Positions 49,101-63,200 of a stretch of DNA of 64,000 nt are shown here, piece after piece (positions within the stretch are counted from its first letter, which is position 1; each line of letters begins with the position of its first letter). Under the pieces are notes generated by a model. That model was given only the letters and a program-made list of their open reading frames with translations. It had not been told where the DNA came from and ran no database searches. The translations under genes were made by a program, and so were the position numbers. The DNA is taken from assembly GCA_030765045.1 (NCBI GenBank), contig CM060968.1, forward strand, positions 113,115,404 through 113,179,403. Direction: 5' to 3'. Origin of the DNA: Tenodera sinensis. Its lineage: Eukaryota > Arthropoda > Insecta > Mantodea > Mantidae.

Positions 49101-51257
49101 AGAGAATGTCGTTAATTAGAGTGAAATTGCTTCAAACAAGCGAATTATCGCGAAACAACACCTGCTCGAATCCAACAAAAACTGTGCCCTGCCATCTCTA
49201 CTGAGCCTCAGAGACGCTTTGAGACAAGTGTTACAAAAATCAGAGAATGTGAGAAATTAGATTGAAATTGCTTCAAATAAGCGAATTATCGCGAAACAAC
49301 AGCTGCTTGAATCCAACAAAAACTGTGCCCTGCTGTCTCTACCGAGCCTCAGAGACGCTTTGAGACAAGTGTTACAAAAATCAGAGAATGTCTTAAATTA
49401 GAGTGAAATTGCTTCAAACAAGCGAATTATCGCGAAACAACACCTGCTCGAATCCGACAAAAACTGTGCCCTGCCATCTCTACTGAGCCTCAGAGACGCT
49501 TTGAGACAAGTGTTACAAAAATCAGAGAATGTGAGAAATTAGATTGGAATTGCTTCAAACAAGCGAATTATCGCGAAACAACACCTGCTCGAATCCGACA
49601 AAAACTGTGCCCTGCCGCATTTATTTAGCCTCAGAGACGGTTTGAAACAATTGTTACAGAAATCAGACAATGTCAAAAATTAGAGGGAAATTGCTTCAAA
49701 CAAGCGAATTATCGCGAAACAACACCTGCTCGAATCCAACAAAAACTGCGCCCTGCCGTCTCTACTGAGCCTCAGAGACCCTTTGAGACAAGTGTTACAA
49801 AAATCAGAGAATGTCAAAAATTAGAGTGAAATTGCTTCAAACAAGCGAATTATCGCGAAACAACACCTGCTCGAATCCGACAAAAACTGTGCCCTGACGC
49901 ATTTATTTAGCCTCAGAGACGGTTTGAAACAATTGTTTCAAAAATCAGATAATGTGAAAAATTAGAGTGAAATTGCTTCAAATAAGCGAATTATCGCGAA
50001 ACAACACCTGCTTGAATCCAACAAAAACTGTGCCCTGCTGTCTCTACCGAGCCTCAGAGACGCTTTGAGACAAGTGTTACAAAAATCAGAGAATGTCTTA
50101 AATTAGAGTGAAATTGCTTCAAACAAGCGAATTATCGCGAAACAACACCTGCTTGAATCCAACAAAAACTGTGCCCTGGTGTCTCTACCGAGCCTCAGAG
50201 ACGCTTTGAGACAAGTGTTACAAAAATCAGAGAATGTCTTAAATTAGAGTGAAATTGCTTCAAACAAGCGAATTATCGCGAAACAACACCTGCTCGAATC
50301 CGACAAAAACTGTGCCCTGCCATCTCTACTGAGCCTCAGAGACCCTTTGAGACAAGTGTTACAAAAATCAGAGAATGTCAAAAATTAGAGTGAAATTGCT
50401 TCAAACAAGCGAATTATCGCGAAACAACACCTGCTCGAATCCGACAAAAACTGTGCCCTGACGCATTTATTTAGCCTCAGAGACGCTTTGAGACAAGTGT
50501 TACAAAAATCAGAGAATGTCTTAAATTAGAGTGAAATTGCTTCAAACAAGCGAATTATCGCGAAACAACACCTGCTCGAATCCAACAAAAACTTCGCCCT
50601 GCCGTCTCTACTGAGCCTCAGAGACCCTTTGAGACAAGTGTTACAAAAATTAGAGAATGTCAAAAATTAGAGTGAAATTGCTTCAAACAAGCGAATTATC
50701 GCGAAACAACACCTGCTCGAATCCGACAAAAAATATGCGCTGCCGACTCTATTTAGCCTCAGAGACGGTTTGAAACAATTGTTACAAAAATCAGAGAATG
50801 TGAAAAATTAGAGTGAAATTGCTTCAAATAAGCGAATTATCGCGAAACAACACCTGCTTGAATCCAACAAAAACTGTGCCCTGCTGTCTCTACCGAGCCT
50901 CAGAGACGCTCTGAGACAAGTGTTACAAAAATCAGAGAATGTCTTAAATTGGAGTGAAATTGCTTCAAACAAGCGAATTATCGCGAAACAACACCTGCTC
51001 GAATCCGACAAAAACTGTGCCCTGCCATCTCTACTGAGCCTCAGAGACGCTTTGAGACAAGTGTTACAAAAATCAGAGAATGTGAGAAATTAGATTGGAA
51101 TTGCTTCAAACAAGCGAATTATCGCGAAACAACACCTGCTCGAATCCGACAAAAACTGTGCCCTGCCGCATTTATTTAGCCTCAGAGACGGTTTGAAACA
51201 ATTGTTACAGAAATCAGACAATGTCAAAAATTAGAGGGAAATTGCTTCAAACAAGCG
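46160..51257. repeat. 17-monomer higher-order repeat (2397 bp), about 2.1 copies
   Basis: Markers 2397 bp (17 x 141) apart are ctgtcgcattt (46371 and 48768), the rare aacagctgc change (cagctg at 46903 and 49300), acgcattt (48064 and 50461) and gctctgag (48511 and 50908). The periods run about 46160-48557 and 48557-50954, with homology continuing to 51257. Few differences were noticed, for example ctgtcacta near 47640 versus ctgtctcta near 50040. Confidence 0.88.
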
Positions 51258-54200
51258 AATTATCGCGAAACAACACCTGCTCGAATCCAACAAAAACTGC
51301 GCCCTGCCGTCTCTACTGAGCCTCAGAGACCCTTTGAGACAAGTGTTACAAAAATCAGAGAATGTCAAAAATTAGAGTGAAATTGCTTCAAACAAGCGAA
51401 TTATCGCGAAACAACACCTGCTCGAATCCGACAAAAACTGTGCCCTGACGCATTTATTTAGCCTCAGAGACGGTTTGAAACAATTGTTTCAAAAATCAGA
51501 TAATGTGAAAAATTAGAGTGAAATTGCTTCGAATAAGCGAATTATCGCGAAACAACACCTGCTTGAATCCAACAAAAACTGTGCCCTGCTGTCTCTACCG
51601 AGCCTCAGAGACGCTTTGAGACAAGTGTTACAAAAATCAGAGAATGTCATAAATTAGAGTGAAATTGCTTCAAACAAGCGAATTATCGCGAAACAACACC
51701 TGCTCGAATCCGACAAAAACTGTGCCCTGCCGCATTTATTTAGCCTCAGAGACGGTTTGAAACAATTGTTACAGAAATCAGACAATGTCAAAAATTAGAG
51801 TGAAATTGCTTCAAACAAGCGAATTATCGCGAAACAACACCTGCTCGAATCCAACAAAAACTTCGCCCTGCCGTCTCTACTGAGCCTCAGAGACCCTTTG
51901 AGACAAGTGTTACAAAAATCAGAGAATGTCAAAAATTAGAGTGAAATTGCTTCAAACAAGCGAATTATCGCGAAACAACACCTGCTCGAATCCGACAAAA
52001 AATATGCCCTGCCGACTCTATTTAGCCTCAGAGACGGTTTGAAACAATTGTTACAAAAATCAGAGAATGTCAAAAATTAGAGTGAAATTGCTTCAAATAA
52101 GCGAATTATCGCGAAACAACACCTGCTTGAATCCAACAAAAACTGTGCCCTGCTGTCTCTACCGAGCCTCAGAGACGCTTTGAGACAAGTGTTACAAAAA
52201 TCAGAGAATGTCTTAAATTAGAGTGAAATTGCTTCAAACAAGCGAATTATCGCGAAACAACACCTGCTCGAATCCGACAAAAACTGTGCCCTGCCATCTC
52301 TACTGAGCCTCAGAGACGCTTTGAGACAAGTGTTACAAAAATCAGAGAATGTCATAAATTAGGTCGAAATTGCTTCAAACAAGCGAATTATCGCGAAACA
52401 ACACCTGCTCGAATCCGACAAAAACTATGCCCTGCCGACTCTATTTAGCCTCAGAGACGGTTTGAAACAATTGTTACAGAAATCAGATGTCAAAATTAGT
52501 GTGAAATTGCTTCAAACAAGCGAATTATCGCGAAACAACACCTGCTCGAATCCAACAAAAACTGCGCCCTGCCGTCTCTACTGAGCCTCACAGACGCTTT
52601 GAGACAAGTGTTACAAAAATCAGAGAATGTCAAAAATTAGAGTGAAATTGCTTCAAACAAGCGAATTATCGCGAAACAACACCTGCTCGAATCCGACAAA
52701 AACTATGCCCTGCCGACTCTATTTAGCCTCAGAGACGGTTTGAAAGCATTGTTACAAAAATCAGAGAATGTGAAAAATTAGAGTGAAATTGCTTCAAACA
52801 AGCGAATTATCGCGAAACAACACCTGCTCGAATCCAACAAAAACTGTGCCCTGCTGTCTCTACTGAACCTCAGAGACGCTTTGAGACAAGTGTTACAAAA
52901 ATCAAAGAATGTCGTAAATTAGAGTGAAATTTCTTCAAACAAGCGAATTATCGCGAAACAACACCTGCTTGAATCCAACAAAAACTGTGCCCTGCTGTAT
53001 CTACCGAGCCTCAGAGACGCTTTGAGACAAGTGTTACAAAAATCAGAGAATGTCAAAAATTAGAGTGAAATTGCTTCAAACAAGCGAATTATCGCGAAAC
53101 AACACCTGCTCGAATCCGACAATAACTGTGCCCTGCCGTATCTATTGAGGCTCAGAGTCGCTTTGAGACAAGTGTTTTAAGAATCAGAGAATGTCATAAA
53201 TGAGAGTGAAATTGCTTCAAACAAGCGAATTATCGCGAAACAACACCTGATCGAATCCAACAAAAACTGCGCCCTGCCGTCTCTACTGAGCCTCAGAGAC
53301 GCTTTTAGACAAGTGTTACAAAAATCAGAGAATGTCAAAAATTAGAGTGAAATTGCTTCAAACAAGCGAATTATCGCGAAACAACACCTGCCCGAATCCA
53401 ACAAAAACTGCGCCCTGCCGTCTCTACTGAGCCTCAGAGACGCTTTGAGATAAGTGTTACAAAAATCAGAGAATGTCAAAAATTAGAGTGAAATTGCTTC
53501 AAACAAGCGAATTATCGCGAAACAACACCTGCTTGAATCCAACAAAAACTGTGCCCTGCTGTATCTACCGAGCCTCAGAGACGCTTTGAGACAAGTGTTA
53601 CAAAAATCAGAGAATGTCAAAAATTAGAGTGAAATTGCTTCAAACAAGCGAATTATCGCGAAACAACACCTGCTCGAATCCAACAATAACTGTGCCCTGC
53701 CGTATCTATTGAGGCTCAGAGTCGCTTTGAGACAAGTGTTTTAAGAATCAGAGAATGTCATAAATGAGAGTGAAATTGCTTCAAACAAGCGAATTATCGC
53801 GAAACAACACCTGCTCGAATCCAACAAAAACTGCGCCCTGCCGTCTCTACTGAGCCTCAGAGACGCTTTTAGACAAGTGTTACTAAAATCAGAGAATGTC
53901 GTAAATTAGAGTGAAATTGCTTCAAACAAGCGAATTATCGCGAAACAACACCTGCTCGAATCCGACAAAAACTGTGCCCTGCCGCATTTATTTAGCCTCA
54001 GAGACGGTTTGAAACAATTGTTACAGAAATCAGACAATGTCAAAAATTAGAGTGAAATTGCTTCAAACAAGCGAATTATCGCGAAACAACACCTGCTGGA
54101 ATCCAACAAAAACTGCGCCCTGCCGTCTCTACTGAGCCTCAGAGACGCTTTGAGACAAGTGTTACAAAAATCAGAGAATATCAAAAATTAGAGTGAAATT

Positions 54201-54770
54201 GCTTCAAACAAGCGAATTATCGCGAAACAACACCTGCTCGAATCCAACAATAACTGTGCCCTGCCGTCTCTATTAAGGCTCAGAGTCGCTTTGAGACAAG
54301 TGTTTTAAGAATCAGAGAATGTCGTAAATTACAGTGAAATTGCTTCAAACAAGCGAATTATCGCGAAACAACACCTGCTCCAATCCAACAAAACCTGTGC
54401 CGTGCCGTCTCTATTAAGGCTCAGAGTCGCTTTGAGACAAGTGTTTTAAGAATCAGAGAATGTCGTTAATTAGAGTGAAATTGCTTCAAACAAGCGAATT
54501 ATCGCGAAACAACACCTGCTCGAATCCAACAAAAACTGTGCCCTGCCATCTCTACTGAGCCTCAGAGACGCTTTGAGACAAGTGTTACAAAAATCAGAGA
54601 ATGTGAGAAATTAGATTGAAATTGCTTCAAATAAGCGAATTATCGCGAAACAACACCTGCTTGAATCCAACAAAAACTGTGCCCTGCTGTCTCTACCGAG
54701 CCTCAGAGACGCTTTGAGACAAGTGTTACAAAAATCAGAGAATGTCTTAAATTAGAGTGAAATTGCTTCA
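50120..54770. repeat. 31/32-monomer higher-order repeat, copy 1
   Basis: This copy matches about 54630-59140. The offset is 4508 bp on the left (acgcattt at 50461 and 54969; gctctgag at 50908 and 55416) and 4367 bp on the right (cctgatcg at 53246 and 57613; tactaaaatc at 53881 and 58248). The 141-bp step falls at about 52.2-52.35 kb, where this copy has one extra G-type monomer. 4367 equals 31 x 141 minus 4, from one cagatgtcaaaatt unit. Confidence 0.83.
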
Positions 54771-57700
54771 AACAAGCGAATTATCGCGAAACAACACCTG
54801 CTCGAATCCGACAAAAACTGTGCCCTGCCATCTCTACTGAGCCTCAGAGACCCTTTGAGACAAGTGTTACAAAAATCAGAGAATGTCAAAAATTAGAGTG
54901 AAATTGCTTCAAACAAGCGAATTATCGCGAAACAACACCTGCTCGAATCCGACAAAAACTGTGCCCTGACGCATTTATTTAGCCTCAGAGACGCTTTGAG
55001 ACAAGTGTTACAAAAATCAGAGAATGTCTTAAATTAGAGTGAAATTGCTTCAAACAAGCGAATTATCGCGAAACAACACCTGCTCGAATCCAACAAAAAC
55101 TTCGCCCTGCCGTCTCTACTGAGCCTCAGAGACCCTTTGAGACAAGTGTTACAAAAATTAGAGAATGTCAAAAATTAGAGTGAAATTGCTTCAAACAAGC
55201 GAATTATCGCGAAACAACACCTGCTCGAATCCGACAAAAAATATGCCCTGCCGACTCTATTTAGCCTCAGAGACGGTTTGAAACAATTGTTACAAAAATC
55301 AGAGAATGTGAAAAATTAGAGTGAAATTGCTTCAAATAAGCGAATTATCGCGAAACAACACCTGCTTGAATCCAACAAAAACTGTGCCCTGCTGTCTCTA
55401 CCGAGCCTCGGAGACGCTCTGAGACAAGTGTTACAAAAATCAGAGAATGTCTTAAATTAGAGTGAAATTGCTTCAAACAAGCGAATTATCGCGAAACAAC
55501 ACCTGCTCGAATCCGACAAAAACTGTGCCCTGCCATCTCTACTGAGCCTCAGAGACGCTTTGAGACAAGTGTTACAAAAATCAGAGAATGTGAGAAATTA
55601 GATTGGAATTGCTTCAAACAAGCGAATTATCGCGAAACAACACCTGCTCGAATCCGACAAAAACTGTGCCCTGCCGCATTTATTTAGCCTCAGAGACGGT
55701 TTGAAACAATTGTTACAGAAATCAGACAATGTCAAAAATTAGAGGGAAATTGCTTCAAACAAGCGAATTATCGCGAAACAACACCTGCTCGAATCCAACA
55801 AAAACTGCGCCCTGCCGTCTCTACTGAGCCTCAGAGACCCTTTGAGACAAGTGTTACAAAAATCAGAGAATGTCAAAAATTAGAGTGAAATTGCTTCAAA
55901 CAAGCGAATTATCGCGAAACAACACCTGCTCGAATCCGACAAAAACTGTGCCCTGACGCATTTATTTAGCCTCAGAGACGGTTTGAAACAATTGTTTCAA
56001 AAATCAGATAATGTGAAAAATTAGAGTGAAATTGCTTCGAATAAGCGAATTATCGCGAAACAACACCTGCTCGAATCCAACAAAAACTGTGCCCTGCTGT
56101 CTCTACCGAGCCTCAGAGACGCTTTGAGACAAGTGTTACAAAAATCAGAGAATGTCATAAATTAGAGTGAAATTGCTTCAAACAAGCGAATTATCGCGAA
56201 ACAACACCTGCTCGAATCCGACAAAAACTGTGCCCTGCCGCATTTATTTAGCCTCAGAGACGGTTTGAAACAATTGTTACAGAAATCAGACAATGTCAAA
56301 AATTAGAGTGAAATTGCTTCAAACAAGCGAATTATCGCGAAACAACACCTGCTCGAATCCAACAAAAACTTCGCCCTGCCGTCTCTACTGAGCCTCAGAG
56401 ACCCTTTGAGACAAGTGTTACAAAAATCAGAGAATGTCAAAAATTAGAGTGAAATTGCTTCAAACAAGCGAATTATCGCGAAACAACACCTGCTCGAATC
56501 CGACAAAAAATATGCCCTGCCGACTCTATTTAGCCTCAGAGACGGTTTGAAACAATTGTTACAAAAATCAGAGAATGTCAAAAATTAGAGTGAAATTGCT
56601 TCAAATAAGCGAATTATCGCGAAACAACACCTGCTTGAATCCAACAAAAACTGTGCCCTGCTGTCTCTACCGAGCCTCAGAGACGCTTTGAGACAAGTGT
56701 TACAAAAATCAGAGAATGTCATAAATTAGGTCGAAATTGCTTCAAACAAGCGAATTATCGCGAAACAACACCTGCTCGAATCCGACAAAAACTATGCCCT
56801 GCCGACTCTATTTAGCCTCAGAGACGGTTTGAAACAATTGTTACAGAAATCAGATGTCAAAATTAGAGTGAAATTGCTTCAAACAAGCGAATTATCGCGA
56901 AACAACACCTGCTCGAATCCAACAAAAACTGCGCCCTGCCGTCTCTACTGAGCCTCACAGACGCTTTGAGACAAGTGTTACAAAAATCAGAGAATGTCAA
57001 AAATTAGAGTGAAATTGCTTCAAACAAGCGAATTATCGCGAAACAACACCTGCTCGAATCCGACAAAAACTATGCCCTGCCGACTCTATTTAGCCTCAGA
57101 GACGGTTTGAAAGCATTGTTACAAAAATCAGAGAATGTGAAAAATTAGAGTGAAATTGCTTCAAACAAGCGAATTATCGCGAAACAACACCTGCTCGAAT
57201 CCAACAAAAACTGTGCCCTGCTGTCTCTACTGAACCTCAGAGACGCTTTGAGACAAGTGTTACAAAAATCAAAGAATGTGGTAAATTAGAGTGAAATTTC
57301 TTCAAACAAGCGAATTATCGCGAAACAACACCTGCTTGAATCCAACAAAAACTGTGCCCTGCTGTATCTACCGAGCCTCAGAGACGCTTTGAGACAAGTG
57401 TTACAAAAATCAGAGAATGTCAAAAATTAGAGTGAAATTGCTTCAAACAAGCGAATTATCGCGAAACAACACCTGCTCGAATCCGACAATAACTGTGCCC
57501 TGCCGTATCTATTGAGGCTCAGAGTCGCTTTGAGACAAGTGTTTTAAGAATCAGAGAATGTCATAAATGAGAGTGAAATTGCTTCAAACAAGCGAATTAT
57601 CGCGAAACAACACCTGATCGAATCCAACAAAAACTGCGCCCTGCCGTCTCTACTGAGCCTCAGAGACGCTTTTAGACAAGTGTTACAAAAATCAGAGAAT

Positions 57701-59140
57701 GTCAAAAATTAGAGTGAAATTGCTTCAAACAAGCGAATTATCGCGAAACAACACCTGCCCGAATCCAACAAAAACTGCGCCCTGCCGTCTCTACTGAGCC
57801 TCAGAGACGCTTTGAGATAAGTGTTACAAAAATCAGAGAATGTCAAAAATTAGAGTGAAATTGCTTCAAACAAGCGAATTATCGCGAAACAACACCTGCT
57901 TGAATCCAACAAAAACTGTGCCCTGCTGTATCTACCGAGCCTCAGAGACGCTTTGAGACAAGTGTTACAAAAATCAGAGAATGTCAAAAATTAGAGTGAA
58001 ATTGCTTCAAACAAGCGAATTATCGCGAAACAACACCTGCTCGAATCCAACAATAACTGTGCCCTGCCGTATCTATTGAGGCTCAGAGTCGCTTTGAGAC
58101 AAGTGTTTTAAGAATCAGAGAATGTCATAAATGAGAGTGAAATTGCTTCAAACAAGCGAATTATCGCGAAACAACACCTGCTCGAATCCAACAAAAACTG
58201 CGCCCTGCCGTCTCTACTGAGCCTCAGAGACGCTTTTAGACAAGTGTTACTAAAATCAGAGAATGTCGTAAATTAGAGTGAAATTGCTTCAAACAAGCGA
58301 ATTATCGCGAAACAACACCTGCTCGAATCCGACAAAAACTGTGCCCTGCCGCATTTATTTAGCCTCAGAGACGGTTTGAAACAATTGTTACAGAAATCAG
58401 ACAATGTCAAAAATTAGAGTGAAATTGCTTCAAACAAGCGAATTATCGCGAAACAACACCTGCTGGAATCCAACAAAAACTGCGCCCTGCCGTCTCTACT
58501 GAGCCTCAGAGACGCTTTGAGACAAGTGTTACAAAAATCAGAGAATATCAAAAATTAGAGTGAAATTGCTTCAAACAAGCGAATTATCGCGAAACAACAC
58601 CTGCTCGAATCCAACAATAACGGTGCCCTGCCGTCTCTATTAAGGCTCAGAGTCGCTTTGAGACAAGTGTTTTAAGAATCAGAGAATGTCGTAAATTACA
58701 GTGAAATTGCTTCAAACAAGCGAATTATCGCGAAACAACACCTGCTCCAATCCAACAAAACCTGTGCCGTGCCGTCTCTATTAAGGCTCAGAGTCGCTTT
58801 GAGACAAGTGTTTTAAGAATCAGAGAATGTCGTTAATTAGAGTGAAATTGCTTCAAACAAGCGAATTATCGCGAAACAACACCTGCTCGAATCCAACAAA
58901 AACTGTGCCCTGCCATCTCTACTGAGCCTCAGAGACGCTTTGAGACAAGTGTTACAAAAATCAGAGAATGTGAGAAATTAGATTGAAATTGCTTCAAATA
59001 AGCGAATTATCGCGAAACAACACCTGCTTGAATCCAACAAAAACTGTGCCCTGCTGTCTCTACCGAGCCTCAGAGACGCTTTGAGATAAGTGTTACAAAA
59101 ATCAGAGAATGTCTTAAATTAGAGTGAAATTGCCTCAAAC
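54630..59140. repeat. 31/32-monomer higher-order repeat, copy 2
   Basis: This copy follows copy 1 directly. It lacks one monomer present in copy 1 at 52.2-52.35 kb. The match ends near 59140, where copy 1 has a G-type monomer with gaccctttg and this copy has A2 (acttcgcc). Private changes here include gcctcggagac near 55408 and taacggtgcc near 58618. The second of these is also found one 24-mer further on. Confidence 0.82.
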
Positions 59141-60255
59141 AAGCGAATTATCGCGAAACAACACCTGCTCGAATCCAACAAAAACTTCGCCCTGCCGTCT
59201 CTACTGAGCCTCAGAGACCCTTTGAGACAAGTGTTACAAAAATTAGAGAATGTCAAAAATTAGAGTGAAATTGCTTCAAACAAGCGAATTATCGCGAAAC
59301 AACACCTGCTCGAATCCGACAAAAAATATGCCCTGCCGACTGTATTTAGCCTCAGAGACGGTTTGAAACAATTGTTACAAAAATCAGAGAATGTGAAAAA
59401 TTAGAGTGAAATTGCTTCAAATAAGCGAATTATCGCGAAACAACACCTGCTTGAATCCAACAAAAACTGTGCCCTGCTGTCTCTACCGAGCCTCAGAGAC
59501 GCTTTGAGACAAGTGTTACAAAAATCAGAGAATGTCTTAAATTAGAGTGAAATTGCTTCAAACAAGCGAATTATCGCGAAACAACACCTGCTCGAATCCG
59601 ACAAAAACTGTGCCCTGCCGCATTTATTTAGCCTCAGAGACGGTTTGAAACAATTGTTACAGAAATCAGACAATGTCAAAAATTAGAGTGAAATTGCTTC
59701 AAACAAGCGAATTATCGCGAAACAACACCTGCTCGAATCCAACAATAACTGTGCCCTGCCGTATCTATTGAGGCTCAGAGTCGCTTTGAGATAAGTGTTT
59801 TAAGAATCAGAGAATGTCATAAATGCGAGTGAAATTGCTTCAAACAAGCGAATTATCGCGAAACAACACCTGCTCGAATCCAACAAAAACTGTGCCTTGC
59901 CGTCTCTACTGAGCCTCAGAGACGCTTTTTGACAAGTGTTACAAAAATCAGAGAATGTCGTAATTTAGAGTGAAATTGCTTCAAACAAGCGAATTATCGT
60001 GAAACAACACCTGCCCGAATCCAACTAAAACTGTGCCCTGCCTTCCTTACTGAGCTTCAGAGACGCTTTGAGACATGTGTTACAAAAATCAGAGAATGTC
60101 AAAAATTAGAGTGAAATTGCTTCAAACAAGCGAATTATCGCGAAACAACACCTGCTCGAATCCAACAAAAACTGCGCCCTGCCGTCTCTACTGAGCCTCA
60201 GAGACGCTTTTAGACAAGTGTTACAAAAATCAGAGAATGTCGTACACTAGAGTGA
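56870..60255. repeat. 24-monomer higher-order repeat (3384 bp), copy 1
   Basis: This copy is tandem with 60255-63640 at exactly 24 x 141 bp. Many rare changes are shared: taacggtg (58621 and 62005), ttgagataagtgttt (59791 and 63175 at ataagt), tactaaaatc (58248 and 61632), aaatgcgagtg (59826 and 63210), ttatcgtgaaac (near 60000 and 63384) and cgtacactag (60241 and 63625). No difference was noticed at the positions compared, making this the youngest-looking duplication in the window. Confidence 0.9.
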
Positions 60256-63200
60256 AATTGCTTCAAACAAGCGAATTATCGCGAAACAACACCTGCTCGA
60301 ATCCAACAAAAACTGCGCCCTGCCGTCTCTACTGAGCCTCACAGACGCTTTGAGACAAGTGTTACAAAAATCAGAGAATGTCAAAAATTAGAGTGAAATT
60401 GCTTCAAACAAGCGAATTATCGCGAAACAACACCTGCTCGAATCCGACAAAAACTATGCCCTGCCGACTCTATTTAGCCTCAGAGACGGTTTGAAAGCAT
60501 TGTTACAAAAATCAGAGAATGTGAAAAATTAGAGTGAAATTGCTTCAAACAAGCGAATTATCGCGAAACAACACCTGCTCGAATCCAACAAAAACTGTGC
60601 CCTGCTGTCTCTACTGAACCTCAGAGACGCTTTGAGACAAGTGTTACAAAAATCAAAGAATGTGGTAAATTAGAGTGAAATTTCTTCAAACAAGCGAATT
60701 ATCGCGAAACAACACCTGCTTGAATCCAACAAAAACTGTGCCCTGCTGTATCTACCGAGCCTCAGAGACGCTTTGAGACAAGTGTTACAAAAATCAGAGA
60801 ATGTCAAAAATTAGAGTGAAATTGCTTCAAACAAGCGAATTATCGCGAAACAACACCTGCTCGAATCCGACAATAACTGTGCCCTGCCGTATCTATTGAG
60901 GCTCAGAGTCGCTTTGAGACAAGTGTTTTAAGAATCAGAGAATGTCATAAATGAGAGTGAAATTGCTTCAAACAAGCGAATTATCGCGAAACAACACCTG
61001 ATCGAATCCAACAAAAACTGCGCCCTGCCGTCTCTACTGAGCCTCAGAGACGCTTTTAGACAAGTGTTACAAAAATCAGAGAATGTCAAAAATTAGAGTG
61101 AAATTGCTTCAAACAAGCGAATTATCGCGAAACAACACCTGCCCGAATCCAACAAAAACTGCGCCCTGCCGTCTCTACTGAGCCTCAGAGACGCTTTGAG
61201 ATAAGTGTTACAAAAATCAGAGAATGTCAAAAATTAGAGTGAAATTGCTTCAAACAAGCGAATTATCGCGAAACAACACCTGCTTGAATCCAACAAAAAC
61301 TGTGCCCTGCTGTATCTACCGAGCCTCAGAGACGCTTTGAGACAAGTGTTACAAAAATCAGAGAATGTCAAAAATTAGAGTGAAATTGCTTCAAACAAGC
61401 GAATTATCGCGAAACAACACCTGCTCGAATCCAACAATAACTGTGCCCTGCCGTATCTATTGAGGCTCAGAGTCGCTTTGAGACAAGTGTTTTAAGAATC
61501 AGAGAATGTCATAAATGAGAGTGAAATTGCTTCAAACAAGCGAATTATCGCGAAACAACACCTGCTCGAATCCAACAAAAACTGCGCCCTGCCGTCTCTA
61601 CTGAGCCTCAGAGACGCTTTTAGACAAGTGTTACTAAAATCAGAGAATGTCGTAAATTAGAGTGAAATTGCTTCAAACAAGCGAATTATCGCGAAACAAC
61701 ACCTGCTCGAATCCGACAAAAACTGTGCCCTGCCGCATTTATTTAGCCTCAGAGACGGTTTGAAACAATTGTTACAGAAATCAGACAATGTCAAAAATTA
61801 GAGTGAAATTGCTTCAAACAAGCGAATTATCGCGAAACAACACCTGCTGGAATCCAACAAAAACTGCGCCCTGCCGTCTCTACTGAGCCTCAGAGACGCT
61901 TTGAGACAAGTGTTACAAAAATCAGAGAATATCAAAAATTAGAGTGAAATTGCTTCAAACAAGCGAATTATCGCGAAACAACACCTGCTCGAATCCAACA
62001 ATAACGGTGCCCTGCCGTCTCTATTAAGGCTCAGAGTCGCTTTGAGACAAGTGTTTTAAGAATCAGAGAATGTCGTAAATTACAGTGAAATTGCTTCAAA
62101 CAAGCGAATTATCGCGAAACAACACCTGCTCCAATCCAACAAAACCTGTGCCGTGCCGTCTCTATTAAGGCTCAGAGTCGCTTTGAGACAAGTGTTTTAA
62201 GAATCAGAGAATGTCGTTAATTAGAGTGAAATTGCTTCAAACAAGCGAATTATCGCGAAACAACACCTGCTCGAATCCAACAAAAACTGTGCCCTGCCAT
62301 CTCTACTGAGCCTCAGAGACGCTTTGAGACAAGTGTTACAAAAATCAGAGAATGTGAGAAATTAGATTGAAATTGCTTCAAATAAGCGAATTATCGCGAA
62401 ACAACACCTGCTTGAATCCAACAAAAACTGTGCCCTGCTGTCTCTACCGAGCCTCAGAGACGCTTTGAGATAAGTGTTACAAAAATCAGAGAATGTCTTA
62501 AATTAGAGTGAAATTGCCTCAAACAAGCGAATTATCGCGAAACAACACCTGCTCGAATCCAACAAAAACTTCGCCCTGCCGTCTCTACTGAGCCTCAGAG
62601 ACCCTTTGAGACAAGTGTTACAAAAATTAGAGAATGTCAAAAATTAGAGTGAAATTGCTTCAAACAAGCGAATTATCGCGAAACAACACCTGCTCGAATC
62701 CGACAAAAAATATGCCCTGCCGACTGTATTTAGCCTCAGAGACGGTTTGAAACAATTGTTACAAAAATCAGAGAATGTGAAAAATTAGAGTGAAATTGCT
62801 TCAAATAAGCGAATTATCGCGAAACAACACCTGCTTGAATCCAACAAAAACTGTGCCCTGCTGTCTCTACCGAGCCTCAGAGACGCTTTGAGACAAGTGT
62901 TACAAAAATCAGAGAATGTCTTAAATTAGAGTGAAATTGCTTCAAACAAGCGAATTATCGCGAAACAACACCTGCTCGAATCCGACAAAAACTGTGCCCT
63001 GCCGCATTTATTTAGCCTCAGAGACGGTTTGAAACAATTGTTACAGAAATCAGACAATGTCAAAAATTAGAGTGAAATTGCTTCAAACAAGCGAATTATC
63101 GCGAAACAACACCTGCTCGAATCCAACAATAACTGTGCCCTGCCGTATCTATTGAGGCTCAGAGTCGCTTTGAGATAAGTGTTTTAAGAATCAGAGAATG

